From contig QZCP01000042.1 of the NCBI GenBank assembly GCA_003956705.1, positions 62,001-126,000 of the forward strand: a stretch of DNA of 64,000 bases, read 5' to 3'. The stretch's first letter is position 1. Every line of letters starts with the position of its first letter. Below are positions 1 to 13,318 of this stretch, in pieces. The position numbers and the translations under genes are program-made. The stretch is from Brevipalpus yothersi. Its lineage: Eukaryota > Arthropoda > Arachnida > Trombidiformes > Tenuipalpidae. The notes under the pieces are model-generated. The model was not told where the DNA came from. It searched no databases and was given only the letters and a program-made list of their open reading frames with translations.

Positions 1-402
1 GGAAATATTAGGCACAATATGATGGAGAATAGTGTGCCAGATAGTAGAATTCAGTTATGAAGAGTGAACAGAATAGTGCAACATCAGCCAATGATTTAGC
101 TTGTTGATTACTGTTGAAAGTTACTCATATATATACATATATTTTGCTCTTATTTTTCATCATCATCTTTTTCTACTCTTATTTTTCTCTCTCTTTCTCA
201 TCCTTCATGCTATCTCTATTCAGTTCTCATCATTGCCGCTCGAAATACTCATAATCGAGCATTCATATCGATTTCACTGGCAAAACCTTCCACTCTTTAG
301 CCCTCTCCTTCACTATTCCCAGCATCCTGAATATTCAGCAATCTGGTCTCTATTCCCATCTCCATTTTGCACCATATTCTTTATCGTAGGAATATGATGG
401 CG

Positions 403-403
<1 letters not shown>

Positions 404-438
<35 letters not shown>
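404..438. repeat. (GA)n microsatellite
   Basis: Uninterrupted GA dinucleotide run of about 35 bases. Confidence 0.9.
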
Positions 439-440
<2 letters not shown>

Positions 441-3400
441 CAAAGGAAGCGTCATTTTGACAAATACTTTCACTGACGCGCTCTCATTTTGGATGAAGGA
501 ATTTTGATTAACATAAATTCCCTTTAATGAACACATCCATAGCATCTATATACAAACATGCATACTTTTTATTTCTGCAGTCTTAGATGAGCTCTTGTCA
601 GGAATTTTCAGAAAATATTCTCGAAAGCCTTTTGGTTCATTATCATGAAATTTTCTCATCTCTTTCTCCCACCGATCAGCTTCCCAGCCATGAGACAAAC
701 CTTTACACATTAATACAAGCTCATAATGGTCAAATGTTTCAGAATATATATTCGAAGATGATCCCGTGTTATCAAATTTATGGCAATTAAAGAAAGAATT
801 TTCCCATATCTCAAGGTACATTTTAAGAATGTAGAAAATCACTTGCAAAACTTGGTATCGATTCATATTTTCAACCTAAAGTCACACTCTTGGCTATTCG
901 AATAACTTTTTCGAGGAATATGAGCTACTCATGTTTCTCATGATGTCCGTGAGGAGACATTTGGGTTTATTATCAATCGAAACTCGAGGAATCCCATGAG
1001 CATATATATCTTATGCTTGACCAGAAACAGTCAAGATGGAGTGGTATAGACAAAATTGATTGAAATATGATGCTCAGATTTATATTCTCTTGGGTCAGAT
1101 AGTGGTCATCAGTCAGCCATTTTTGTATGTTCTGATTTCTGAGGATCGTTCACTGTGGAAGCCTCTCATGTTCCATTTTATCCATGAACCCGGAAAGATG
1201 ATGAAGAAGAAGGCATTTTCTCAATAAATGTGGCAACTTATACGATAAATCATTTCCTAATCAATTTGAAAATGAGAGCTTCTCACAATCCACCAAGTCA
1301 GGGTGAAAAGCAAATGTTCTTGTTATCATTATATGTGTCATATAATTCATTGAACAAAGTTTATCCATGATAGTGTGTAACTTTTGGTCTTGTCTTTAGG
1401 TTTGTACTTCTGAGTATATGTGAATCTAGTATACAACATCTTTCACTTTACTTTCTTTCAAGACTCATAAGCCGACAATTTATGATAAGAATCAGTGAAA
1501 AGTGGATGTTATTCTAAGTATGTAACCAAAAGTAATACAGCATAATATTCAAGTATTCCATGTTACAGCTAGCAGTAAATGCTCCCATCTGGAAGTATGC
1601 TATGGTAAAAGTTAAAATACACGTATATTTCCACTATTTTTCTCTAGGATGAATGCAAGTGCTGTGGGGAAGATGTTACCCTGTAAAAGTGAATAATGAA
1701 AGCAAAAAAAGTAGTGATGAAGAGTATAAAACGAATAAGTGATGTGATCAGATGAGGATGGAAAAAAAGAATTGAGCAGAGAGAAAAAGAGAAGAAAAAG
1801 TCACATTGTGATAATGTTCATTGAGAAAAGAAGGAAATGATGTGAAGTTTTGTGACACACATTTTATTGAGTGAAATCATATGTACAAAGAATGGAACGA
1901 AAAGGGTTTGGAGAGGGAAAAAATGAGAATATTTAGAACATATATCCACTATCATACATCTAAAATGCCATTTATTGTTTCATCTTACTGGAAAGTTAAG
2001 AAATGCAGATACACTTTCTGTGTGCATGGTTAAAAGTTACTTGTGTACAGAATGTGAAATTCCAATTCCATTCCGGAGTTATGTTATAAAATTTTCAAAA
2101 TTATCATGATTTCCATTTCTGGTCCACTTTTGTAAAGTTGGGTGACATGAGTGTGTTCACTACCATGATCACACTTTTCTCCGTATAGAAGTTGGAATGA
2201 TAAATTCAAATTTTATTCAATGTTACCGCCTGGAAACAATGATGATCATATAATCTTGATTATGATTACTTTTCACTGTGGATGCTGTGAAAGTCAGTAG
2301 CTATACATACAAGAGGCTCTCAATGTATGAAAAGACTTCTTCGAATGCAAATGCGAAGAAGATGTGAAAGAAATAGAGGAAGAACCGTTATCATGGGTTG
2401 ATATTACATTCTCTCTCTCTCTATCATTAACATCGGTGTAATGGGTAACATTAGAAACATGAAGGATTCATATTTTCATGATGAACGATAGTCTCTCATG
2501 GTCTCAAGAGCCATAAACGTAGTGGTAGTAGTAGCATCTAACCACAGAGAGGAAGAAAGAGAAAGAGAAAGAGAGAGAGACCCAAGAAATGATAAAACCA
2601 TTTGGAATCCCATGGTCAGCATTGCACTTCGAATCGGTTTCCCATGAGAATCGTTTCTTCTTCATACATTTATATCTATATGATAGGGCCCACTGTCATT
2701 ATTATTATCATTCATGGTGTATCGAAAATCACTAAGCTACTCAATATTTTTCCTACCCAAAGTAAAAACAATTGACGATGTTCCAGTTGCCTTCATATTA
2801 ATGCACAACATCACCACCAATATTCTGTTATCATGAAATAATATCTTTCTGTTACTCTCGCAAACCAGAACACTGGATGGAAAGTGTATCTCTTGTTGAT
2901 CATTTCGCATGATTTGTCTTCTCTCTTTCTTGCCAATATTGGTTCATATTCACTATTCCTTTCCTGGGTGGACACCTAGGAAAGCTGGTTCACCAACATT
3001 CACATGTACAGACATACAGAACTCATTTTCCATCAAGTTGGTCTGGAATGATACTGTTAATCAATGTGGTAGCCCATCCTGTTCTGTTGATAACATTTCG
3101 TTCTCATCTAACAGCTCTCCATATATCTAATCACACTCGAATGAATTATACTCATGAGTATATCGTAGACACCCTCGTTTAGATTGAGCATGATAAAGTT
3201 ATCATGTAACTTGAAACATATGTATGAATGTATTTTTTCTCTCTCTTGGACAGTTGCTTATTATATACACGGTTCAGCAGTTGATTATTGCATCACAATT
3301 CTTCTCAACGTTTTCAACATTATTTAGCTTATTTTGATCATCTTTTTAGTTAATTTTGTCATGTTTCTTTTGCTATGCTGGCCTCATATTGATGCTGCTT

Positions 3401-4695
3401 AAAAGAAACATGTTCTCGATGCCACCATTACTTATTGATCCCTTCTGACCACTTTATTGACCAATCAATCACTCCTAATATCTCTACTTAACAGAACACG
3501 ATCATAATATTGGAGATAGAGCGAAAAGTTGTTATTTTGTAGCTTTTTTCCCTAAAATTTTCTGCTCTCATTATCATTGCTATTGCTAGTAGTCCAGCAT
3601 TTTTTCCTGAGTTCATTTTCTGTTTGAAAAATTTCACACAGGAAATGGTCAGCTCTATTACACCTCCATGGAACACTGACATGTACATTCGCTCCGTATC
3701 GATGGTTCATTCATGAATCTCATATTCAAGATTCCAAGTTTCTTATCTCAGCCTGAATGTTATCTGATACTCGATTGGAAGCGATTACATGAGCTTCATT
3801 GGTTGCATCACCTTTCTATCTCTCTCTCTTTCTGGTTTCATGATTACCCTTTTCCGCTTCCTCTCTCTCCCTCCTATCATTTAAAATTCAATCATGAATT
3901 GGTGTGAAACTGCAACTGATATCGAGAGTAAACCCTGCCAGGTGAATATCAGAGAATCTCACAACCAGAATGGTATTCTCCAGAGTTTTTACAATCAATG
4001 ATAATTAGTCCATGAAACTTCTTCAGCCATACAATGTAGTTTGGAAGTGTTTCGCCTGATTGCTCACCAAGTTTTTTCCATAGTCAAGAGGATTCTCTGG
4101 ATTTTCTATTCACAGCTCTCTGTTTATTTGTGAACTGTGGATTGTGAACGATCCAATTTTCATCCCCACATCATGCAGTATTATTCCTGTATCTGGAAGG
4201 TATCATTTATCGAGGCATTCCTATTGCCATTCATCACTACCTCAGAGATATGCTCTGTGAGTATTTTGATTGTCACTCTTGACTTTTCAGGTAATGATCA
4301 TCATCTGGTTCAACAGTTTTTATGCTCTACCTATACTTATTTGAAATCTGAGAGAGTAAGCTTGATAGAAGTAAAAATTAGCTTGTTAAATTGGTTCCAT
4401 TTTGTTGGTGTTTGTGTAGATTTACCTTCAATAGATCTGCCTGGCCTCTCAAGGTGCACTTTTGTGAGATGTTTTGAGAATCGTTTTTGTCAATTCAATG
4501 GCTCTAGCTCCATGGGAAAAAATTCGAAAGCTCACAGATGAGCAAAAAAGATGATATTCTGAATGCTAGCTTAGTATATATGCACTTTTTACTCATTTTT
4601 CAAAGATTTTCTATTCCATTCATGCTCTCTTCCTTTTTCCGAGTGTCTCAAACTGTTTTGATGTTTTTTCGTTTGATCTTTTCACAAAATTTTTA

Positions 4696-4698
<3 letters not shown>

Positions 4699-4753
<55 letters not shown>

Positions 4754-4823
4754 NNNNNNNNNNNNNNNNNNNNNNNNNNNNNNNNNNNNNNNNNNNNNNN
4801 NNNNNNNNNNNNNNNNNNNNNNN

Positions 4824-4872
<49 letters not shown>
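4699..4872. repeat. (CT)n microsatellite with assembly gap
   Basis: A CT dinucleotide run is interrupted by 70 N at 4754-4823 and continues as CT on the far side. The true length is therefore unknown; the gap is probably a collapsed or unsequenced part of the same tract. Any open frame through it (Ser-Leu repeats) is artefactual. Confidence 0.95.
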
Positions 4873-4876
<4 letters not shown>

Positions 4877-6539
4877 GCTTCAGTTGTTATATTAAGCTCA
4901 TATTTTCCATGGTCAAATCAATATTTTTCAATTCAATTCGACTTTGCCTGTGAAAAAAGAACATACATTTATGCACAAGCGAATAGGTGCTAGAATTGGC
5001 TTTTTTATCATATAAAAGTTTCTTCTCGAATTGGAGCTTAAGTTTCAACCTCTGTTTTGAATTCATCTTCCTATCCAACTTGTGAGAGATGCTTTATGTA
5101 TATCTGGAGGATAATCTCTGAAAAAGATGAATGCTGCTCATCCCAGCATCAAATGGAAAAAGATGGAATGGGAACGCTTTCTCCAACAGCAACTCTGTAT
5201 TCACATTTCCATTCAAATACACTATGTACCGTCGTTCATGTCAAGAGGTTTTGCCATTTTTCATGTTTTGATGGTGTTAAATTCGCAATCATCTAGCCCA
5301 AAAAGTTTAAGAAGTATGAAGATAGAAAAATATGCTACTTCAGCAATAGTGTATTCATGGGAAAATGAATTAGCTATACGAATCAGTATCCAGACAATAT
5401 CTGAAGAGTATCTGGATGGACGCATGGAAGCGAGTAAAGAGAGAGAGAGGAATAGAAAATAGAAAATAAAGAGGAAGCCAAGAGGAATCTGGTAGCAAGA
5501 ATGATGCAAGACTGAATATGATGTATAAAAGTGGATTCAGTGAAGTGGTCATCCAAAGAGAGAGAGAGATAATTTTGAAAGAGCGAGATATATGATGTCG
5601 AGGAATACATAGACAAAGAGAGGATATAAACCGGTAGAAATGATGATGTTGTTCAATGGCTTCTTGAGAGTAGAAGCCAATTCGATGTGTCAGCTCTATT
5701 CAAGCTTCTATCTTGAATTCTGATCATCCATGCAAATATTGCTCAAAAGTTTGTGTATGAGAGGGAGAACGAAAGAAAGAGAGAGAGAGACTTATGTTGC
5801 TGAAAGGTGCAAATTTTTATTCTACCTTCTTGTTGAAATGATGAATTCTCTTGATTACTTTTTTTCCATCGGCGTCAAAAGCATTCGAAAATGTTTAGCA
5901 ATCAAAAAAATCTCTATCAAAGTCAACATGATTGAGATTCAACTTTGCATTCCTTCTACTTGTTTTTTTCTGTTCCCATGCTTGAATAAGTTGGAAGAAT
6001 TCGTATATCTTTTCCATACCAAATTTCTATTGATAAATGGTTTTTTGGATAGAGAATAAGAATAAATCTGCGCTTCATTCGAGATGTTGATGATGAAAAG
6101 CACTTTCATTGCATTTATTTTGTAGTTGTTTCTCTCAACTTACATTCACTTTCAACTCACTGCGAGCACTCATATATAGTCATCAGAATTATCATGCAAG
6201 CTGAACTTCAACTTGGTGAAGTGATTGCTCAGTACTACATTGACACTTTCTGATGATGTTGATTCTGAGTTCAAGTTTCCTCCGAAGAAGTTATCAGGAA
6301 ATGGTAACCTATCATCACCAATAGAAACAAAACAAATAAAATCTAATGAAGACCCCTATTCAAACAAATTATGATCTTGATCTTTCTCATATAGACTTAC
6401 ACATCTATCTGATAGTTTTCATCAACTTTCTAGTTTTCAACGGCATTCTCATTTTCTTCTATGAAAGAAAAAAGAGGCAAAATTCGTTGCAATTCTCATT
6501 TTTACCGTTACAGATTCTCTACTAGCACTCCATGATCTT

Positions 6540-6543
6540 TCTT

Positions 6544-6631
<88 letters not shown>
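6540..6631. repeat. (CT)n microsatellite
   Basis: About 90 bases of CT dinucleotides, with a few CTTT interruptions at the left side. Confidence 0.9.
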
Positions 6632-6635
<4 letters not shown>

Positions 6636-9044
6636 CCTAGCTAGCCTCGATATCGATCGATGAAAGTTTCATAGAATTTATGCCCTCTGGAACGGAAATA
6701 ATCTCATCGTATAAGTGAGGAAGCAGAAAGCAAGCATGAAGATGGCATCTCATTTCATTTCTTTTCCTTTTATCACTTATTCCATAGCTTCTGTTGATTC
6801 TTTCCTCTGGCAGCTGAGGCAATAGTATAGTAACAGTACTGTTAGTAGTAAGAAGTTTCCCTCGAAACTCGTCAATTCGAACCAAATGCAATGATAATAA
6901 CTTATCATCGAAGTCATCGATGGAGTATCATACAGCAATCAGCAGATGATCTGAGCATCCATTCGTAAAACGAGCATCTTTTTGTTTTATTCTTTTTTCT
7001 CTCTCTCTCACTCTTCTTCATCTTGTATTTGCTTCTTCTTTTCCTCGCCATTTTCTTCATTCTTCTTATATCTTCAATATTCTTTCTCTTTTATATATAT
7101 ATTTCAATCCGCTTAATTGAATGAATTGAATGAGTCAAGCTCAATCATCCGTTTTTATAACTGCCAACAATGTCCTCAGCATCTGAGTGCCATTCATTTA
7201 CTTCATGTTGTTCACTGAACATTTACAGTTTGCCTCCCTGCGATTGTTTACTACTATCAAAATGTTCTACACACTCACACTGGATAGAGTATATGTTCCA
7301 CTGGAACTGGCCAATAGAATGACCTAGTACAGTATGAAAACCCTTCGAGTAGGGTTACTGGCATTGGACATTCACTTGGACCATTGAAGATGCATGACGT
7401 TGCTCCGGGATGATGACTTTTAGGGGAAACTTTATGAGTCGATACCATGTCCTTAATGTCCTATTTTCCGAACTCACTTTTCTCTCTCTCTTTCTTTTCC
7501 TCTCTCATAGATCCATTGTTTCAAAATCTATATTCTTCCATCGTATATGCCATTGTTATCCATTTGCAGGACATTATTCTTGATTCTGGTTGAACATGAA
7601 GATATAAACCAAAATTTCTATTCCAAAGACTCATGTTGATGCTGAAGGTGGCAAAAGTGGCTCTTTTTGGCCAATCTTTTCACTTCGACAGTCATTGATG
7701 TAGTGTGTCTTACTGCATCTATCTATATATTTTCCACTTTTGGTATGAACATTTTGTATGAGAGAGAGAGAAAGAGAGCAATTATTTTCTGTTCCACCAA
7801 ATAAATAGTCGAATTTCGATGCAAGCCTCATCGGTCACCTGAAATTGATGAACATCACAACCAGTTACAATAACTGAACGATTACAATTTACGAATGATT
7901 TAATGCATCACAATTTTTCTCATACAATTCTTCATCTCAACTAACTTTCTCTTTCTCGATTTTCCATTCTATGCCATTCTTCTTTGATCCAGTAATATTT
8001 ATTTCCCATCATTCTCACACTGTTTGATAGCCATGAAATCTACCAAGCCACACCAATTGTATTATATCCAATTATATATACTCAATGGAATGAAGATGAT
8101 TTTTTGAGGATAATTTTTTCTCTTTTTCTATTTCGATTCTTTCCGTTTCTCGTTTCTTTTCCTCCCCTCTTTCCATCTCATTGAGCCCACTTTCATCTCA
8201 TTAACGGTACTTGGTCCAATGTGAAAAGGAAACGAATATAAAAAAAACAAGCATCAATTGAATGATATATCTCTTACTGGTTCACTGTTTCTTGACCAAT
8301 GAAACTATACCATAGGCAGTAAAAAGAATCAAAAGTTGCCTCTATTTTTTTCTCCTCTTCACCTCATCCATTGGACCATATACAGTCTCTCCTGACCACG
8401 TTGACAATATGATTAATTCGATGCTCTCTCTTTCTTTCTTTCTTCATCCAGGTTTAGATTCACTTGTATGCCCACCGAAGATTGCGCCCAATAAAAGGTA
8501 ATCAATCTTGTGAGCTTGGCTCCATCAGAAGAGAGAAAAAAAATTTCGATGATCTAGACTGTGGTTCATGGTACAAGCACCCACACACACACACACTCAC
8601 AAAAAAGTAGTTGTACAAAATCTCAGAGAGAAAAATGAAACAATATCTACGGAAAAAAAACAAAAGAATCCAAAAAAATTGAGACCAAGGGAATACTGAA
8701 GAATACTGTTGAGTATAGTGTGTAGGAGAGAGAATAAAAGGTTTCCATGAGGTCGTATGACCGAGAACAATCGAAGACAGATATATATATATACTTCAGT
8801 ATGAGCATGATGAGGACAACAAAAACAGAAATCAGAGGCATATATATTGCCTAGAAATGGTCACAGAGACCTAGTAAGGATGTGTGTATGTGTGTGTGTG
8901 GTCATTGATTCCAAATGAACATTAAACGAGCACTATTATCAATCTTGGCCGCTATAACTGGCCACTAACCTCTCATGGCCTCTCTTAAATCTTTTCTCAT
9001 CGTCTTTTCCATCCTCTTGTCTTCAATCCTAAGATCTTGGATAT

Positions 9045-9187
9045 TGTCTTTCTCTTTCTCTTTCTCTTTCTCTTTCTCTTTCTCTTTCTCTTTCTCTTTC
9101 TCTTTCTCTTTCTCTTTCTCTTTCTCTTTCTCTTTCTCTTTCTCTTTCTCTTTCTCTTTCTCTTTCTCTTTCTCTTTCTCTTTCTCT
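9045..9187. repeat. (TTTCTC)n hexanucleotide array
   Basis: About 24 near-perfect copies of a TTTCTC/CTTTCT hexamer. It is distinct from the plain CT runs elsewhere in the window. Because the unit is six bases it stays open in several frames (Ser-Phe or Phe-Leu on plus, Lys-Arg on minus), but nothing supports translation. Confidence 0.93.
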
Positions 9188-11403
9188 CTTTCTTCTTTTG
9201 CTTCTTCTTTCTCATCTTATATAGCCTCTTGTTCTTCTTCTTCTTCTTCTTACTCTTTTCATGCTGATTATCCTTTTATCTGGCTCATTCTTTCAAGCTT
9301 TTGCTACTGACGCTGGCATGTTTCATCCATTAGTTTTCCTTCTTTTTCGTTCTTCTTCTCTTTTACAACGAACAACGAACAACAACAAAATATCTTGCAC
9401 ATTAGAAAAGCTGGATGGATAAATATCTATGAAAATACGTTCTTCAAGCCAACAACAGTAGTGGCAGCATCTCTCTTTGTCCTTAATTCTCAAAATGAGA
9501 CTCAAGACTATCGACTAGAGACACTAGAAATTAGTTCAGAATCACTAACTTCTATTCACTTTCTTTCTCTTTCTCTTTAGTAGCCTTCTGTATAGACTGG
9601 AACAATACAGTAATCTTTCCCTTCAATGTTCCTTTTATATGGAAGATTCTCAACCTATTGCCATCAAATGGTATTGGCAAAACCGTCCGATAACCAATAA
9701 TTCCGAAGGTATCATACCAACACAACAATTCAGCATCAGAGAGACTGATGATCCCAATCATTACGATGATAATGGCAAGCGTCAAAAGGTAATATTGTGA
9801 TACACATGTAGAAACTTTACCGTTACTTATTCATGCGACAACTGATATTCTTATCCGTTGAATATTCAAAGAAATCATGTTCAAGATTGAAAAGTTCAAA
9901 TTGTTCTGGATCTCATCTCATCTCTTCTCTTTCTTGATTGAATTAAACGTTTTTAGCTCTCATGAATCGAACAAACTATCATGTCAATCGAATCGTGAAA
10001 AATTCAATCAGATACTAAATATGATGAAGAAATGAAAATCTCGAGGTCCAAAAACTTGATATTTGACTGATAAATAATTAATCATATGCCTCCAGTTACA
10101 TACAACAGTCAATTTGATAGTTGATATGAGTTCATTTTAGGTCATAATTTCGTGTTTTTGCTTCTATTCAGTTATCATGTCGCTAGGTTATATTAGCATC
10201 AAGGTTGTTACTCTGTGGTCAAAGACAGAACTTTAGAACTTTTTGGAATTGACAGCAAGATAGTCCACAAGATAAAGAGGAGCCTTTTCGACTTTGTGAG
10301 ATTCTTACCCAACTTTTCACTTCGATTTATCTTCGTCTTTTTCTTTCATTTTTCACTTGTTTTTCTTTTCACTCTCTCTTTCTCATTCACTATTTTTATC
10401 CTCTTTTTATGATGATATTTTTTCTCCTTTCGTTGACATGCTAATAGAATTCATGAAATACTGTTATTCATTGACAGCACTATTACTTTTTTCCACAATT
10501 CATCTTGAACTATCTCACTTTTTCTTCTCTCTCTCTCTCTTCCCCATGAAGATTATTCTTTTTTAATGTGTGCTTAACTTTGGACTTTTTTTCCCTACAA
10601 GCACACTTCTTCAATCTTGAGAACCTTCTTCTTCACTAGACACTTTCTCTTTTCGAATGTGCAAAAATTTTTTCTTTCACTTTTGAATGCATTTATATGA
10701 ATGTATACACACACACACACATGAACATTTGGCTGTGTGAGGAAGAAATTCAATTTTTTTCTTCTCCTACAAGCCTTCTGGGTGAAATATCTATCTCTTC
10801 TCTCTCTCACACATACACAGACAAAATTCCTAAACATTCCTTCATCTGGTATCTCTTGAATGTTTCGATACGAATATTTGCCACAGAATTGCTTGTATGC
10901 ATACATATATTTTTTTCTTCTTGCAATTCAATCACCTCTTCCTCTGTCTCTCTCTCTCTCTCTCTCTCTCAGACACCCAGTCAGATGAACGATTTGAATG
11001 TCTTCCATCTCAATAGTATCACTATTTTTTCCATTTTTCGTAGAGAAAAATCTTCACATTCCTTTTTTTCCTAGAAAAATAGTGACAAAAACTTGACTCA
11101 TGTTGACAGTGATTGCTTGTTGAAAAGTATCATAAATTCTTTCGATGATAAAAATCCCGGCAGGAAAGCTCAATACTTGAACATGATTTTGTATTCTTCA
11201 TACTTTATACACATACGAATAGCAATCATGCATGTATTTGCCTTTCTATGTGTGTCTTTTTATCAATTTCCGGAAGGCTTTCTCTATTCACATCTCCATC
11301 CATCTAGTTGAAATCAAACTATTGATATTCGATATTTTCCGCCTACTCGACTTATCATGAAGTGATTCGATATTCATTCTGATATTTTTTCTCCCCTCCA
11401 CAG

Positions 11404-12514
11404 CTTCGAGTTTCAAGATTGGACATCACTTACATTCTGAAACTCAACGAAGGCAACTATACTTGTGCAGCCAAAAATGATGCTGGATCTGCATCACACA
11501 ATTTCTCAATCGAAGTGACCGCTTACATGGGCCATCGTCACATTCCCGATGCTGATTCACCAGCAGCCCAAGCATCAATTGAATCGCTCCACCGAAGCGG
11601 AGAGAAAATCTCTGATAATGACCTAGTCATGAGTAATAGCAATAATCATTCAACGGCAAAAACCACAATATATGGAATGATTCTGGGCATATTGTTTGGA
11701 ATGTTCATAACTGCACTACTTTTTGGAGCTGTTATACTGATATTTTGTCGAAAAAGGACACATTCTCGCAATACTTTGGGCACAGATCGAGTTGTTGCCG
11801 CTGAATCTGAACTCGAAAAGCTTACAGCATCAACCATTTCCGGTTCTAATCCAAGTCTACGTCCTATGGCTCCATCTCCGGTGACTGACATGATCAATCC
11901 AATTCGAAAACCTCCAAGACTAGCCCTCACCGGTCTACCTTTAACAGTAACAGGTTCGATAAAGTTCTAGTGACAATTATCAAAATGAACAGTTTCAGAG
12001 ATCGTGAATGGGAAATCTGAATTTTCTATTCAAATGATTAGATTTTCTCATCATCATAGAAGGAATAATATCACTAATCTGGTGTGAATTTCTTTGTATT
12101 CAGGTGATCATCAAATATGGACCATGAAGAGAACTAGTTTCTCCACCTCAGGACAGTCAATCTATCGTAATGATGGTGATAGATGCTATTGTGATACGTC
12201 AATTCCTATCTATGAATATGAAAGTAGTGTTGACTATAATTCATTGCCAACAAATGCATCCTCATCCATTGGTTAGTTGAATGATCAGATTTAGATGGTG
12301 ATCTTATTATTAATTTGAATCTTTCTCCATCAGAACCTGACCTCATCCATCATCAATCTACCATGGATCGAAAGCGGAGTAAAGAATTTGACGACGTGCT
12401 CCTTGGTGCCCAAATCGATGGTAATTGGCATGAAAAATAGGAAGATTTGTTTGTCAGAATTTGTCTAATTGATACGATTTTCTATCCACAGAACTGCCTG
12501 GTCAACTTTGTTGA
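11404..12514 (+). CDS. Ig-domain single-pass membrane protein, 3' exons (Kekkon-like)
   Basis: This is the C-terminal part of a cell-surface receptor or adhesion protein. Exons are 11404-11953, 12104-12271, 12334-12420 and 12492-12514; the internal junctions are all phase 1, and the frame closes with a TGA after ...ELPGQLC, giving 275 residues. The first exon opens in the last strands of an Ig domain, with the diagnostic EGNYTCAAKNDAG around the second Ig cysteine. An acidic, Ser-rich linker follows, then a hydrophobic helix (YGMILGILFGMFITALLFGA...) closed by CRKR, then a Ser/Pro-rich cytoplasmic tail with several tyrosines. Ig followed by one TM and a long tail fits LRR-Ig proteins of the Kekkon type, but the LRR and the first half of the Ig are outside the visible exons, so the subfamily is inference. 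Reading through the first donor would instead end the protein at 11970, a possible alternative C-terminus. Confidence 0.8.
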
Positions 12515-13318
12515 TGACTTTCCAAAACTTATTACGAGCTTTGCCGCAATCTATCCCTCCGAGGATCGAGGCTATTCTTCTATGGTGCCATTCGCAAGAT
12601 ATTCATCCATCCATCACTACAAAAGTATCAGCACTTTTGTTTTATTTCTCTGTTAAAAAAAATACAACATGAGAATTTCTCACGATCATGATTCTGGGTA
12701 CTCACTGAATCTTGAATGATCTCGCTCGTGTTCATCATTGAGTGTCCAAAGCATATATATACACATGAATGTCCATTTTTTATGACCATTGTATTCACGG
12801 AGTCAATCTGAGATTGTTACTAATTTATTGAAATTCATCCTTTTTGATGCTTTGTCTTGATGGCAAATCATCTCTACTGCTAACGAGAGTCATACTTGTA
12901 ATATGAGCTTACACACTGAAAAATTTGACTCTTATTGTTCATTTGAATTCAAATCAGTTTTCCAGATTTGGAAACATTTGAAATCAAAGTAAGATGTACA
13001 ATATTGTACTATATTTTGATAATGGTGAATAATTAAACTTTACTCAAAAATTCACTTCCTTATCGATATATTCCTGGAACTTATGTAATCTAATCAAACT
13101 CTGATAGATGCTAATGAATTTATAGAGCTATATTTAAACGGAAGCGAATGACACCAATCTGATTAATTTGTAAGACCCAAAATGGATGAATCTTAGACTA
13201 CACTGTTATATTGTCGTTTTTTATACATTGTTTTGGTATGAGATCAATTATAACAAGTTTAGAAAATTCGTTGAGAGAGTATGATCCTTAGCCTATTGTT
13301 GATCAACAATTTGATGGC
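12515..13318. other. 3' flank, no gene seen
   Basis: AT-rich sequence between the plus-strand Ig/TM gene and the minus-strand LRR1-like gene. The two genes converge, so this should hold both 3' UTRs. No further coding signal is visible. Confidence 0.5.

Larger units (their letters stand above)
1..11403. other. Long non-coding stretch, probably intron or 5' flank
   Basis: I see no open frame here with the look of a protein: the longest ones are low-complexity Phe/Leu/Ser or Lys/Arg products of pyrimidine-rich DNA. The stretch is rich in CT, GA, CA and short TA tracts. The Ig/transmembrane gene on the plus strand starts mid-protein at 11404 right after a splice acceptor, so its upstream exons must lie to the left. 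Because none is visible, this is most simply one large intron (inference). Confidence 0.5.

Noticed and set aside
4538..4993. Open frame through the CT tract and N gap (Ser-Leu repeats)
   Set aside because: Pure product of dinucleotide repeat and unknown bases; no start context, domain or exon border.
8975..9310. Ser-Phe repeat frame on plus and Lys-Arg repeat frame on minus
   Set aside because: Both arise from the TTTCTC hexamer array, which is open in several frames by composition.
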